Assembly (NCBI GenBank): GCA_028583415.1
Contig: CM053274.1
Span: 93,962,549-94,026,548, forward strand
DNA from: Protea cynaroides
Taxonomy: Eukaryota; Streptophyta; Magnoliopsida; Proteales; Proteaceae
Length of the DNA: 64,000 nucleotides
Direction: 5' to 3'
The notes beneath the pieces were generated by a model that saw nothing but the letters and a program-made list of their open reading frames with translations, made no database searches and was not told the DNA's origin. Made by a program: the position numbers and the translations under genes. Positions within the stretch are counted from its first letter, which is position 1; each line of letters begins with the position of its first letter. Below, piece by piece: positions 12,061 to 24,279 of the stretch.

Positions 12061-12933
12061 AGTTAGTGGCCCTCTGGGTTCCGTGAACTGCGGAGGCGTT
12101 TCCGGATTTTAACAATCATTAACAATTAAATACATCAATCATCAAACCATGAAATAAAATAAACACCACGAGAGACTCAATATTCATTTCATTACATTAA
12201 AAAAAAAGTTGCAGAGTACAGTTCAAAAAAGAAGCCTCAAAAACTAGGACTTGGTATGAAAAAAACGACCAACGGCCGTCAGGCAGACCAAAAGAAGCGG
12301 CTGCCATTGCCAAAGCCCATGCATCTCAGGCACCAAACTTAGAACTGCCAAAAGCAACAACACGATGAACCCAACCCTAATGGGAAACAGAAATCAAACC
12401 ATCAAGACCACTAAAAATTCAAACACGTAAAATACTCGGGTACAACCACCATGGCTAGACCCGAAAACAGACGTGAATGACTTGAGAAGATAAAGCCTTA
12501 GACCCGTGAACCAGTATGGCTATCACGAGGCTATGCTAAAAACAGTGACCCCTAACAGAGACAATGAGAAAAACTGCAGGTAAAAAAAACCTAGAACCAG
12601 GACCTGGTAACTGTAATCACAGGGAACTGTGGCCAGAAGGCATCCCACTAATGGTAGCCAAAACACTGGAAACAGGTTATGACCTGCAAAAAAGGAGTGG
12701 TTGGCCAAAGTCCCTGGAAAACAACCAAGTGACTGGTCAGTATGAGAAGACCAGAAGACCCACCGCATATGGGCTCAAAAACTAAGCTGGAGTAAACAAC
12801 CCTATATGGGTTTTGCTGCTGCTGCTTATACGTTTGGAGGTGCTGGACAATCCGCAAAGTCTTGGTTCAGCTGACCTCAATACTTCACGACTGCCTCCCA
12901 AATCTGCAAAAGATGTTCCAGTCCCCTCCATAC
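12061..12933 (-). promoter_or_regulatory. Probable EBF 3' UTR with poly-U tracts
   Basis: On the minus strand, downstream of the EBF stop, the transcript would carry U8 (12582-12589), U7 (12259-12265), U6 (12225-12230) and U9 (12199-12207). In Arabidopsis the long EBF1/EBF2 3' UTRs hold poly-uridylate (EPU) elements through which cytoplasmic EIN2 represses translation in the presence of ethylene. The UTR length here, about 700-750 nt, is inferred; no canonical AATAAA was recognised. The part below about 12150 is spacer before the PPR relic. Confidence 0.5.
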
Positions 12934-15540
12934 TTAGGAAAGGATGTCACATCTCCACAGATGCTCCATAAGTAGCTCGACTGCACTGCTGCTGATTGAC
13001 TTGCATTGCTGGAGGTTTAATCCAACAAAGGTCTGACCCAGTTTTCCCAGCAAGGGAATACTCTTGTCTGTCACATTAGAACAGCCTGACAAAGAAAGGA
13101 TTTGCAAATCAAGCTGCTTTGCGCAAGACAGAGCAGCAATTCCAAAGTCAGTGATTGCAGACTTGGAGACATCAAGATCATGGAGCAAGGGGCAGTTCTC
13201 TGCTATTGCCACTAAGCTCGCATCGGTGATCTTCCTGCAGCCATCAAGATTTAGCAGTTCGAGAGTCCCACCATGAAGCCTCGCAATGGCTTTAACGACA
13301 GCATCTGTCAAATTCATGCAGCCACCAACATTAAGTTTCACAAGACCTGCTTCACAGCTCTCAAGGAGTGAGAGAAGACCTGCATCAGTTATTCCACAGA
13401 GCCCACTGAGGTCTATGTGTTGCAGCTGAGGGCACAACTTACCCACCATGGCCAAGCTCGAGCCACCAAATCCTGGGCAGTTACGGATGGACAAGGACCG
13501 CAGAGACTTGCAAGGAGAGAGCATTGGCAATGCCAAAACCATATCCTTGATGCCCATGCATCTCACTAGGTTGAGAGCCTTCAACTTTGCTCCACACTTT
13601 GAAAGAGCACCAAGAACCCCACACTCAGTAATCCGGTTGCACTCCTCCAATTGCAGGCACTCAAGGGAAACTGCTGTTTTGGCAAAAGCTACCAGTCCAC
13701 TGTCGGACAGGAAAGAACACTTGCGAAGGAACAACTGCTTCAAGTTGGGGCAACCCTTTCCAACAGCTTCAAGACCAAGATCTGTTACCCCACGGCAGGA
13801 AGTAACTGTTATGGACTTGAGCTTCTGCAGACCATGAGCATTACCCATGACCCAAAAGCCCCTCTCACTCACGTTCTGGAGACCAGTAAGAACTATATCT
13901 GTAATGGCCTTACCATAGTGGCCTAAAACAGCAAGAGAGACATCGGTTATGCTCACACCTTGTAGTTTCACCTTCGTCATGACATAAGTAGCGGAAGATA
14001 AGAGACTTGCAACTCCTTGATCCCCAACAAGAGGGCAGTCTTTGATTGAAATCGACTGTAGATTGGGGCAGTGTTTGGCTATTGCTTGCAGACCCTCATT
14101 CCCAATATTCGGACATGATTCAATTGTCAGAGCAGTCAAATTTGGGCAATTCTCTGCAATTGCAAGCAGACCTTTGTCAGATATTTGAGGACACTGGCAG
14201 AGGTCCAGCTTCTCCAACATATGACACCCATTTGCAATCTCTGATATGCCTTCATCACTGATAGAGGAGACATTCCAAAGAGAGAGAACCCTAAGGGAAG
14301 GGCAACCACGACCGATTGCAGAAAGACCAAAATTGGTAACCCCACGCGTACTGTTGCTTCCTCGGATCAAAAGCTTACCCAGCCCCCCACGACTGCTAGT
14401 TCCGACAGCAATGGCAGCAAGTCTAATATCGGTAGCCTTCTTCCCTTCTAAGCACCTGGTCAGGTGTCCATCAGTCTCCAGATCCGGCTCCTCATTTTTG
14501 TTGGAAACTGGAAGCGGACTCTCCTTGTCATGCTTCGACAACTCATCGGTTTTACTTGAAAACAATCCTCCATTAGGCTTCAAGGTTTCAGTGTTTCCGC
14601 TGCCACAGATTTCAGTGCTACGTATACAGGTCACAAGTGTGAGCCATCGCTTTGAGACACAAGCAGAGGCACTCCTCTCCTGGCCTCCAGGTAATCTTCT
14701 GAAGATCTCAAAGAGGCACTCATCGGGAAGAATATCAATAGAGGGGCGCTTCTTCTGCTCAAACTTATCTCCTCTGAAGACAAAAGGTGCACTGATGCGT
14801 GATCTCTTGCGAGAAGGACAGTACACATCCACATGAGGACCAAGAGAGAGCATGAGGCTCGAATCCATCGGGTTCGAGTATACAGATCCAGGGTAGAAAT
14901 CCTCATCTCCTGAAACACCCAAATCATAAAGGAATTCAGCCAACTGTCACAAATATTTGATATTTTAAGAAAAGCCTAGAGCTTCTTAAACAAACAGTGA
15001 CAACAGATTCAACTCTAGACTTTCAAACTAGAAAGGTGGAATCATGTGAATTTCTTGAGAATCTCTTAAACAACAAAAGGTTTCCTTCCCATCATAACCA
15101 TAGCAGAAACAGTATGAAGATCAGTACAGATCCCAAGATGTTACTGGATCGTCAAAGAAAAACACAACTAACATCACTTCTACCATAACCCAAAACCCGT
15201 AAATCAATCTAACCCGATATACAAGAAAAAATTATGATTAAATATAGACAGAAATCATGAAAAAAAAAATCTGGAGAAAAAAAATCCCAAAAGAACTAGT
15301 CTTTCATTTGGGGAAATAACTAATCAGACCACAAAAACTCTGAAATCCAACACAATCGCCATCTAGATCACCTCAGACCTCATGAATTATAGAAAGCATA
15401 AAAACATCTCCTAACCCTAACCCAAAATTCCCAGCTAAAACAAAGACGACAACAAAATAACAATAGGAAAAAAAAAAATCAAAACAAAAGCATAGAAAGG
15501 AAAAGCGAAACTTACCACTATAGTTGACGAGACCAGGCAT
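12934..15540 (-). CDS. EBF1: EIN3-binding F-box protein (EBF1/EBF2 type), two exons
   Basis: This is the substrate-recognition subunit of an SCF ubiquitin ligase. It targets EIN3/EIL transcription factors for degradation and so dampens ethylene signalling in the nucleus. Exon 1 is only 25 nt (15540..15516, MPGLVNYS plus one base), then GTAAG. The intron is 15515..14910 (ends GTTTCAG). Exon 2 is 14909..12934. The join reads MPGLVNYSGDEDFYPGSVYS and gives 666 aa (25+1976=2001 nt). The start at 15540 is preferred over the in-frame ATG at 15564 and over the exon-2 internal ATG at 14943 because family members begin MPALVNYSGD. The F-box is at about residues 65-105 (SIDILPDECLFEIFRRL). About 16-18 leucine-rich repeats of the LDLCQCPQISDKGLLAIAE type follow. 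The C-terminus is WRCDILS, the conserved family end. EBF1 and EBF2 cannot be separated here, so the symbol is generic. No frame damage is seen. Confidence 0.96.
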
Positions 15541-16195
15541 GGGTACAGGGAGCCGAAATCGCAAAGCTTTTCAAAGTAAAAGCCTCGATCGAGAGCCAAA
15601 AAACCAGAATCAACCAAGAACGAGACGCAAATAACTAGATACAATCCAACAACAACTGAATGCATCACAGAAATCGAACACCTTCTGATTTCATCGGCAG
15701 AATAAAAAACCCTAACAGAGAGGGCAAAAAGAGAGAAGAAGAGAAGAGGAAAATGTGAGGTTGATCGCTAAGCCTCTACCCTTCTGGCCTTCTCTCCACC
15801 TTTTATTTTTTAAGGCGTCGTCTTCAGATACATTAAGCTAGTCCTCGTCACCTCATAAGTGCAATGAATCCACCCCCAAAAACGCTTCTCCCGTTATTCC
15901 CCCACCTACTTGAAACCAGAAACCGCATACCACAAATACCAGTCCTACCCCTACAAAACCGCTCTTCTTTCGTAGGAACGTGTGGCTGTCAGCGTTGATT
16001 AGGTTCTTAACTCCAGAGGAGTAGAAAGGGGCTCTTCTGTAATTTCACTTGTCGATTAATAAGTATAGAAGGAAATTACTTGAGCGTTTAGTGGTACAAG
16101 TTGTCAAGTGGATGGCTTCTCTTTAAAAATAAAAATATTTTGGTGAACTGTACTTGGCCGTGCATTTCACTCCTGCCCTAATCTTCAACAAACTA
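15541..16195 (-). promoter_or_regulatory. EBF 5' UTR and promoter region
   Basis: This lies upstream of the EBF start on the minus strand. The first 200-240 bases are a purine/pyrimidine-biased leader with AAACCCTAAC-type and GAGA/TCTC motifs. A TATA-like AAATAAAAGG stretch (minus strand) lies near 15805. There are no convincing EIN3-binding boxes that I can assert. The remainder is ordinary AT-rich DNA. Confidence 0.35.
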
Positions 16196-18191
16196 TCTTC
16201 TATGGATGTATTTTTAATATAAAATGAGAATGGATTAAAGAGCGAGATATATCAGTTATGTATCAAGTTTGATATTATCTCAATTTAAAAAGTACAGTTC
16301 ACGTTGCCAATGTCAGTGAACGGTCCCAAATTTTTTGAGATGATTATATTAAGGACAATCTTGTATTTTCAAAGTTTAGGGTTTAAGTTGAAGGTCTGGA
16401 TAACGTAGTAACTTCTTCTTTGAAATAATGGAATAGGTGACTGATGGCGTGAACGTAGTTCAAACACATTGTGTGGATGAATCATGTGAAATTGTTGGGT
16501 TGTGATTCTCTTTCGTTTTTTTTTTTTTTTGCTATTGTTCTTCTGTTGCGTTATTAATTCTTAAGTCAATAAATAGTATTGTTTACTTTGCCATTGTTAT
16601 TGAACCGTCATTGATTTTTCGATGAGGTTTTATTGGGGGCAAGCTTGTACTTTCGAAGTTTAGGGTTTAGCCAAATATCTGGATGTCCATTGTTAGTCCA
16701 AAAAATTTTAAAAAAATGTAATATCATAAAGAGATGCATTAAATGTTGTAACGCCTTCTTTAGAATAGTAGAATAGATGACTGAACACTTAGGTAGTCCA
16801 AATGCATTGTGTGGATGAATCACATGAATTCATTGTGTTGTCATTGTCAGTGAATGGTCCCGAATTTTCCGAGGCGCTTTTATTAGTGACAATCTTGTAC
16901 TTTAGAAGTTTAGGGTTTGAGCCGAAGGTCTAGATAACGTTGTAACTAACTTATTTGGAATAGTGGAATAGGTGACTAATCGCGTGGGTGTAACCCAAAC
17001 CCAAACAGGCAAACACATTGTGTCAATGAATCACGTGAAATCACTAGGTTATGATTCTCTTTCGTTTTTCTTTTGCTATTGTTCTTCTGTTGCGTTATTA
17101 ATTCTTAAGTTAATAAGTAATATTGTTCACTTTGCCACTGTTATTGAATCGTCCCTAATTTTTCGAGGCAGTTTTATTGGGGACAATCTTGTACTTTTGA
17201 AGTTTAGGGTTTAGCCGAAGGTCTGGATATCCGTTGTTAGTCCAAAAAAATTAAAAAAAAAAGATGTAATATCATAAAGAGATGCATTAAACATTGTAAC
17301 GTCTGTAACATCTTCTTTGGAATAGTGGAATAGGTGATTGAATGCTTAGCTATGCAAGTAGTCCAAATACATTGTGTGGATGAATCACGTAAATTCATTG
17401 TGTTGCCACTGTCAGTGAATGGTCTCGAATTTCCCAAGGCGGTTTTATTAGGGACAATCTTGTACTTTTGAAGTTTAGGGTTTGAACCGAAGGTCTAGAT
17501 AACATTGTAACTTCTTTGGAATAGTGGAATAGGTGACTGATCACGTGGACGTAGCCTAAATAGGCCAACACATTGTGTGAATGAATCACGTGAAATCACT
17601 AGGTTATGATTCTTTTTCATTTTTCTTTTTGCTATTGTTATTCTGTTGCGTTATTAATTCTCAAGTCACGAAATAGTACTGTTCACTTTGCCACTGTTAT
17701 TATTAAACCGTTCCTAATTTTTTAAGGCGATTTTATAGGGGACAATTTTGTACTTTTGAAGTTTAGGGTTTAGTCGAAGATTTGGATATCCATTGTTAGT
17801 CCAAAAAAAATAAAAAAAGATGTAATTTCATAAAGAGATGCATTAAATGTTGTAACGTCTGTAACGTTTTCTTTGGAATAGTGGAATAGGTGACTAAATG
17901 CTTAGCTGTGCAAGTAGTCCAAACACATTGTGTGGATGAGTCACGTGAATTCATTGTGTTGTGATTCTCTTTCGTTTTTCTTTTTACTATTATTCTTCTG
18001 CTGCGTTATTAATTCTTAATAACATCGTTCTGGGCTCAAAATATAGAATGAGCTAAAAAATGGAGAGCATTCTCTAACACATGCATTCTATGATCCAAGA
18101 ACGAGCATGTACATCAAATACTATTTTTGTCATTTTAGAATGTGTTCATGATCTAGATTACATTCTAATAGTATATACCAAACACAGCCTA
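16196..18191. mobile_element. hAT-like MITE copy split by a tandem array
   Basis: Bases 16196-16262 match the left interior of the MITE family (GAATGAGAATGG...AAAG...GAGATAT). Bases 18024-18189 match the rest, ending in the terminus ACCAAACACAGCC. Between them lies the about 550-bp tandem array at 16275-18023. This suggests that the array, or its founder, entered the MITE and was then amplified. Confidence 0.5.
16275..18023. repeat. Tandem array, about 3 units of roughly 550 bp, each two diverged halves
   Basis: The marker phrase CTTGTACTTT.GAAGTTTAGGG recurs near 16364, 16648, 16893, 17189, 17459 and 17747. Odd and even occurrences differ: one class continues into CCGAAGGTCTAGATAACGTTG, the other into CCGAAGGTCTGGATATCC and a GTTAGTCCAAAAA block. 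Same-class spacing is 529-566 bases. Both halves share GGAATAGTGGAATAGGTGACT, ACATTGTGTGGATGAATCACG and TTCTGTTGCGTTATTAATTC. Every half carries a telomere-like TTTAGGGTTT box. No long open frame is conserved across units. Confidence 0.9.
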
Positions 18192-20004
18192 ACTTTTAAT
18201 CCTTTATTTTTTGAACTTATCTTAATGATGCATGCCTGTCCATAGTTGAGTTAGTGGGAACTTTAAGAATTGAGTAAGTGGGGGTTTCTATGGCCTAACC
18301 AAACAGGTTTGGCCCAATATAATTCAAATTAAGATAGGAGTAATTTAAGGAGTAAATGGGGTTTCTATAGCCTGCGAAACACGGGTTGAACCGGCCAAAT
18401 TCAATTGGCATCCATCGAAAACCTAACTCGGTTATACTTGGTCAGACACTCAATATATGTAGGACCAAATTTAAATCGATGGGACTCAATATGAATAAAA
18501 TTGAGGTTAATCCAAATAAACAAGTTTTAAAACCATACTAACAAGTCACTGGACCATCAAGTTAGATTGTTAATTAGGGTTTGGTTAAGTGCAAGCAATA
18601 ATGAAAGGGTCACTATCATACAACCCGGTCAGCCCATTTCCATTACTAAACTTGATTAAAAAAAACATATAAAGATAAGGGTTATCATAATCATATAGTA
18701 TTAAGATGTATGAAGATTTTTTACCCAAAAAAAAAAAAAAAAGATATATTAAGATTAAAGAAAAAGACAAGAGGGAAATAGATTAATCTAACTTTAGGAT
18801 TTAGGTAGAACCATTCAACAATTGACCAGTTCAGAAGTGGTGGGACCCACAAATACAAACCTACTAATTATAGGTTCTAGCCACTTGGAAATAGGATTGG
18901 AATGTACAATGAATCCTCTGACACAAAGAAATAGTAGGGGGGGTCTTGACTCTTGAGAGGGTTAGAAGCAATGGATCACATTTAAGCCTTTCCATAGTTT
19001 AACAGTCCCACTTGTGATTATTTAAAATAGCCCCCAAAAAAAAAAAAAAAAAAAATCAACTTCCAATCTTTTATGATTAAAATTATTAATTTAAAGAGGT
19101 TTATAAGTACACAGTACTCAAGACTTCCAGAGTATACAGATTCTTCCTTTATCTCCGTTCATGACTGATAAACTCAACCTTGGTCTTTCTCTTTCTATGA
19201 GAGTCTACAGTAACAGTACAGACTACAGACCCTTCTCCACGTTCAGGAATCTTTTTGTGTTTATTTAATTTGTAATCAACATTCTTATATTTTGTATTGG
19301 AATTGCATGTGTTTATGAAACTTATTCTGAATCAGATTTTTTTAATTGTTTCTCTGGTCTTTGGATTTGGATATTCAAATCAAGAATTCTATCCACTTGC
19401 ACTATTAAAACATGCACTTGGGAGGTTTTGTTTTTTGATTATTAATGGCGACCAGGTCTGAGGACGAACCATACTTTTCTGCAAAAACATAAACAAATTG
19501 AGAGAGTAGCTGGGAGAACCCAGAAATCAAAAATGGATTTTGATATAATAAAGTCACCACTTGTGTTGTCTCTCGTCATTTTCACCAAAACAGGTACGAT
19601 ATAGCCTGGCGTGTTTCGTCACTGAAACTTAAAAATTACAGGCTGAGTTGGGATTTGAAAGGCGACTACAGGCTTCGTCGTTCGTACATTGTATTGAACA
19701 CCACTTGTTCGACGAAATGCCGGTCCCTTTTGGTTCCCAATAAATTTAGCAAGTGGGATAGCTGCGGCGTTGTTGGGTTGTAGAGCTACTTGCAATTTTA
19801 TATTAGCACCACTGGCTATATGATGTGATGGTCCTGACTTTACAGGTATACCGGTTTACGTTAGCCCAACTGTCAGTTTTAAATTTGCAAGTAATGGAAA
19901 TGGGTGTCATGGTGTTTCCACACCAACGCAAGGGCCTTTCGATTATGGGCATAGGTATCTAAATATAGGGGGGATGGTCATTTCACATCCATGTGATTGG
20001 GTGT

Positions 20005-20150
20005 AGAAATTCTCTCCGGTCGATCTGTCGCCTGTCAAGGATGGGATTTCAGTCGGCTCACCTCTTCATGTATTGATAGACGAGCCGACTGATCCTCAGC
20101 CCTTAGATCAGCAACAGGAACCTCCTACTGTAGGAGAAGGATTTTTATCC
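20005..20150 (+). mobile_element. Foldback MITE, class E copy
   Basis: It runs from AAATTCTCTCC to GGAGAAGGATTTTTATCC. Core blocks GGATTTCAGTCGGCTCACC, CATGTATTGATAGACGAGCC and GACTGATCCTCAGCCCTTAG are shared with the copies at 55273 and 55749. Similar TGTGATTGG.T.TAGAAA sequence flanks both sides (19993-20009 and 20151-20168) and may be an imperfect target duplication. Confidence 0.7.
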
Positions 20151-20384
20151 TGTGATTGGTTATAGAAAAATACATCCCAACATGAATCTTTTTCCCTATG
20201 ACAGAATGAGTTGCATACTCTAATGGGTCCCACATCCAAGGTAATTTTAAGTGATCGGAGAAGATCATTGGCAAACCGATAAAATTATTAAAATAAAAAA
20301 ATGATATTTGCAAATCTTTTGATAAAAACAAATTCTACTGGCAAATAATAAGCTGTCAAGTTAATTTTTTCAATCCATGACTTC

Positions 20385-20600
20385 TTTTTTTTTTTTGGTA
20401 GAATATAACTTCATTGATAAAAGGAAGATGATACAATCAAAGCTTCAACAAAACACATTGCCTGAAGTCAGGGAGTGGAATTCGGCCAGTGGTGCATCCC
20501 CAAAAACACCACCTCCTTCTCAGTTAGTGTATGAGTCACTTGATTGGCATCCTTAGAAATAGATACAAATGTAGATTTACAAAGAATAGCTTGGGAAAAA
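20385..20600 (-). mobile_element. 5'-truncated LINE (L1-type) with RNase H C-terminus
   Basis: On the minus strand the segment reads SKDANQVTHTLTEKEVV, then HHWPNSTP and a stop. This is the ANQ-x-AH and WP wording of the RNase H-like domain found at the end of many plant L1 LINE polyproteins. It then runs through TTATCAATGAAGTTATATTC (a LINE-like 3' end) into an A12 tail (T run at 20385-20396 on the plus strand). Only the last 200 or so bases survive, typical of aborted target-primed reverse transcription. The upstream limit is approximate. Confidence 0.65.
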
Positions 20601-20853
20601 AAATTCTTTTCCTCCCGAATGCAGTTTATTTATAGGCTTTAAATAATCAAGTTTTGGGATTCTATTGGATGATCCTACTCATTTATACTTATTTTTATTT
20701 CTCAAAAAAAAATTATAATAATATACATAAAGATAACATTAAATAGATATTAAATTTAAGTCTAGCAAGAAATAATTTTAATGTAATTTAGTTCCTCCAC
20801 CTAACAATGTCGACCTATATATGGACACTGGAAATAATTTATGTCACCATGTG

Positions 20854-20981
20854 TTCAAATCCTCTCCTCCCCGGCTCTCACCCCATCCAACCATTGGAGT
20901 CCGTTGGAGTTTGAGCCAGCTTACAACTCCAATGGTTGATGGGGAGGGAACTGAGGAGTCGAGGAGGAGAGGATTTGGATA
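20854..20981. mobile_element. Foldback MITE, class F
   Basis: The ends TTCAAATCCTCTCCTCC and GGAGGAGAGGATTTGGAT are inverted. Inner arms CAACCATTGGAGT / ACTCCAATGGTTG are also inverted. The interior is unrelated to classes A and E although the ends are the same type. Confidence 0.7.
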
Positions 20982-23276
20982 CTGCCACCATCTTCATCCA
21001 TTCAAACATTTTACAAAGAATCTTGATCTCTCATTGAACAATAAATATTTTCAAAATAATTTTTAAATACGATATTAATAAATAATAATATATTAAATAC
21101 TTTTGAAAACTATCTACAAAACATACCATCTAGCTAGAAACTTTTACTTAATCACAACTAGATCTCTCTCATGATATTCACCTTATCCCGAAAAATTATT
21201 TACCGAACATCTCTTTCATTCATAGAAAAACATCATAAATCTAATGCACTGATATATAACCAAATGACATTTCAATTGTCACTACACCAAAAAAACACAT
21301 ACTATTTAATTATAATAACATTGACATCTTAGGTTTGGGGACTAATTCAGTGTGAGAACTATATGGTGAACATAATACCTTTGTCCCTAGTTGTGAACAC
21401 TTTTAAATATAAACCTAAGTACAATCAATTATCCATATCATCATAGAAATTAATTATTAAAATTAATAAAATGGTTTTTGAAACCAGTCATTTCAACACG
21501 AATTCATTGAAAAAAAAGAATTCACAGGAGAGGAAGTAGTTTAGAACTTAAGGAAAGTCCATTGGTTTTAATATTTAAAATATTGAAAAGTTAAAAATGC
21601 ATACTAGGGTGAATCCAATGTTGTAAAAGTGGGCTTCAATCAAATCAACTATTGGTGCAATTGTTTGAAATCCTTACATGATGTTATGGGTAAGGGTGCA
21701 AGAAATGCATCGAAAGCATTTATCGAAATCGATTCGGAACTTTTTGGCAAACTGTTTAGTAAACAATTTGGTTATGGTCTGGGTTTTCATATCATTTATC
21801 TTATAACCTGAATATATGCATAACTATTTATAGACTGTTTAAACTGATTAATTCTTAACTATATAAATCCTTATTCTATTACCCTAAACTAAGCACAAAA
21901 CCTTAACTTAACCTAAACCAAAATCATAACACACGCAAACAAAATCTCTCTTTTTTTCCGAATCTCTTACTCTCCATCTTTTTGTCTTCAAACTACCACC
22001 TCCTTTGGAGGTTTTAGTTGTTAGCAAAAACCTTTGGATATATACGAATATCATTGATTAACAATATATACTTCGATTGCAATCTCCAATTTAAAAAGGT
22101 GGCTATTCTTTTAGAATCCATGCATAAATTTTAAGACTTGATCCTTAAAATGGTATTTAATTGACATACAAGTCAGATTTGAACAGGAAATGCATAGATC
22201 AATTTTTAGTTAAGTTGTTATGATATGTTGTAAAATTATTTTTCAAATATTGGGAGGAAATTGATTAATTGGCAACTACACTATTTAATGGAAACCAAGT
22301 CATTTAGAAACTTATTAGGGGAATTGATACGTTAAACCGTCTATAATCCGCAAACAAAATCGTTTAATGAAAAATCGATTAAAAACTGGACAATCGAAAT
22401 TGATTAATAGTCAATTCTGATAAAAATTTCAACACTTTTTAATTAATCGATTTGATTTTGATTTTATCCTTCTATACACCACACCTTACCAATAATAAAT
22501 CATTTAACACCTTTAATTTTGAAGTCTCAGATATGAAATTCGAGTCTTCATCCTTCATCTCCTATTCCCCAAAGTAATACTCCATATCCTCTCTCTCTCT
22601 GGATATTTGTGCCCATGTAGTCCTTGTGAATAAGGAAATAGACACCCAAAATAAAGTTAAGCGATTTTTTATCTCAAGAATTGGACACTTCTTTAACTAA
22701 ATTAATAAAGAATTATGATCTTTCCACTACCCACTCCAAATTAAATTCCATCCCTAACAAATTTCTCTTCCAACTATCTCAATGCTCATTATTATAAAGA
22801 GAAATGGTAGCACCAAGAATTGGATATGAACTTTCTTAATAACCCCTTCCATTGACATTTGGCTTTTAAAGATGTATAAGTTTACTCAAAATTTTCGAAA
22901 AATGAGAGGGAGAGAGAGAGGAGAGAGAGGATTTATTATTATTATTTTCTTCAGAAAAACACAAAGAATTTATGATCAATTAGAAAACATAAGTAAAAAT
23001 ACAAAATAAGAATACAGAATTAAAAAAAGAAAAAGAAAAAGAAAAAGATAGAAGATCATCATGCTTCAGGCTCACCATGCGAAACTTATCACTTGTTGCT
23101 CCATAAACTCCCTATAGTTTTATATTCCCGCATTTGATGCATTGTCAATATTTTTTTACCCATTTATTTTTATTTTTTATTTTTTTATTTAGACAAAATT
23201 GAATCTATGTACATTCACTTGGGGGGTCTAGGAGATAAGGAGGGGAGAGAGAAGGTAGGAGTGGGACTCATCGTAG

Positions 23277-23512
23277 GATCCGAATCGTCTTTTCCCTATA
23301 CTTCAGGGAGGAGGGAGACGTCCCCGTCGGATGGTCGACACGTGGCTCTTTGAAAAATTCAAGCCCCACGTCTGAGCTGACACCCCCTGTTGGCTCGGCT
23401 TGTCGGCTGGGTGTCGACTTGGACATGGGACTTGGATTTTCCCGAGAACCACGTGTCGATCATCCGACGGGGGCGTCTCCCTCCGAGTATAGGGAGGAGA
23501 CGATTTGAATCC
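23277..23512. mobile_element. Foldback MITE, class A copy 3
   Basis: It begins GATCCGAATCGTCTTTTCCC and ends GGGAGGAGACGATTTGAATCC. The inner arms GTCGGATGGTCGACACGTGG and CCACGTGTCGATCATCCGAC are inverted. It is the best-preserved copy of the class and a potential hairpin of about 235 nt. Confidence 0.8.
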
Positions 23513-24191
23513 TTCATCGTAAGTCTTGACTAGCTACAAGGTGAAGACTTTTCTATTGGTACCTTCAAACTCAAGGTTTGGCTATCCATCTAGTTCCAAT
23601 GAATTTTTTAATTCTAATTAATCACTAGTAATTAATTAATCCTTGACGAAATATGCTAAGAGGGAAGTCTTTTTTATAAAACCTAAAGAGATGATCCTAA
23701 ATGATCAAATTTAAAAATAAAAAAAAATGAAAGAGAGATAGAAAGAGAAGGAGCGACTCAAATAAAGTCATTTTTAAATTTAAAATATCTAATTTTGCAT
23801 CTACCAAAGAAAAGTTCAGCTCACGTAATTCATGCCTCTATCCAACCAAACACTTAAAAATCTGAGGAATATTTTATTTTGTTTTATTTTATTTCTTTCA
23901 CCGCATCAATACTGTCACCGCAATAAGACATAATTAAGCTGAATATGAAAAGAGTAATTAAAACCTTGGATATATGTTGTTTATCAATTTATAGTTGAGT
24001 CCTTGGCTTTCTAAGTTGTTATAGTTAGCAAATTTTTTTATATGAAATTTTTTTCACCATATAAATACTTAAGTGGAAGGCTTAACTTATGTTGCAAATG
24101 TGAAATCTTAACCAATAAAAAAATGAATTTCTTGTCTAAATTCTTAATATGTTAAACAATTGCATGTCTTTATGCAATCCACAACAATTGC

Positions 24192-24193
<2 letters not shown>

Positions 24194-24277
<84 letters not shown>
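24194..24277. repeat. (AT)n microsatellite, about 84 bp
   Basis: A pure AT dinucleotide run. Its alternating Ile/Tyr reading frame is an artefact. Confidence 0.98.

Positions 24278-24279
<2 letters not shown>

Noticed and set aside
14246..14836. A 196-residue open frame antisense to EBF
   Set aside because: It lies entirely within the strongly conserved EBF coding exon on the other strand and resembles no known protein: a codon-bias shadow.
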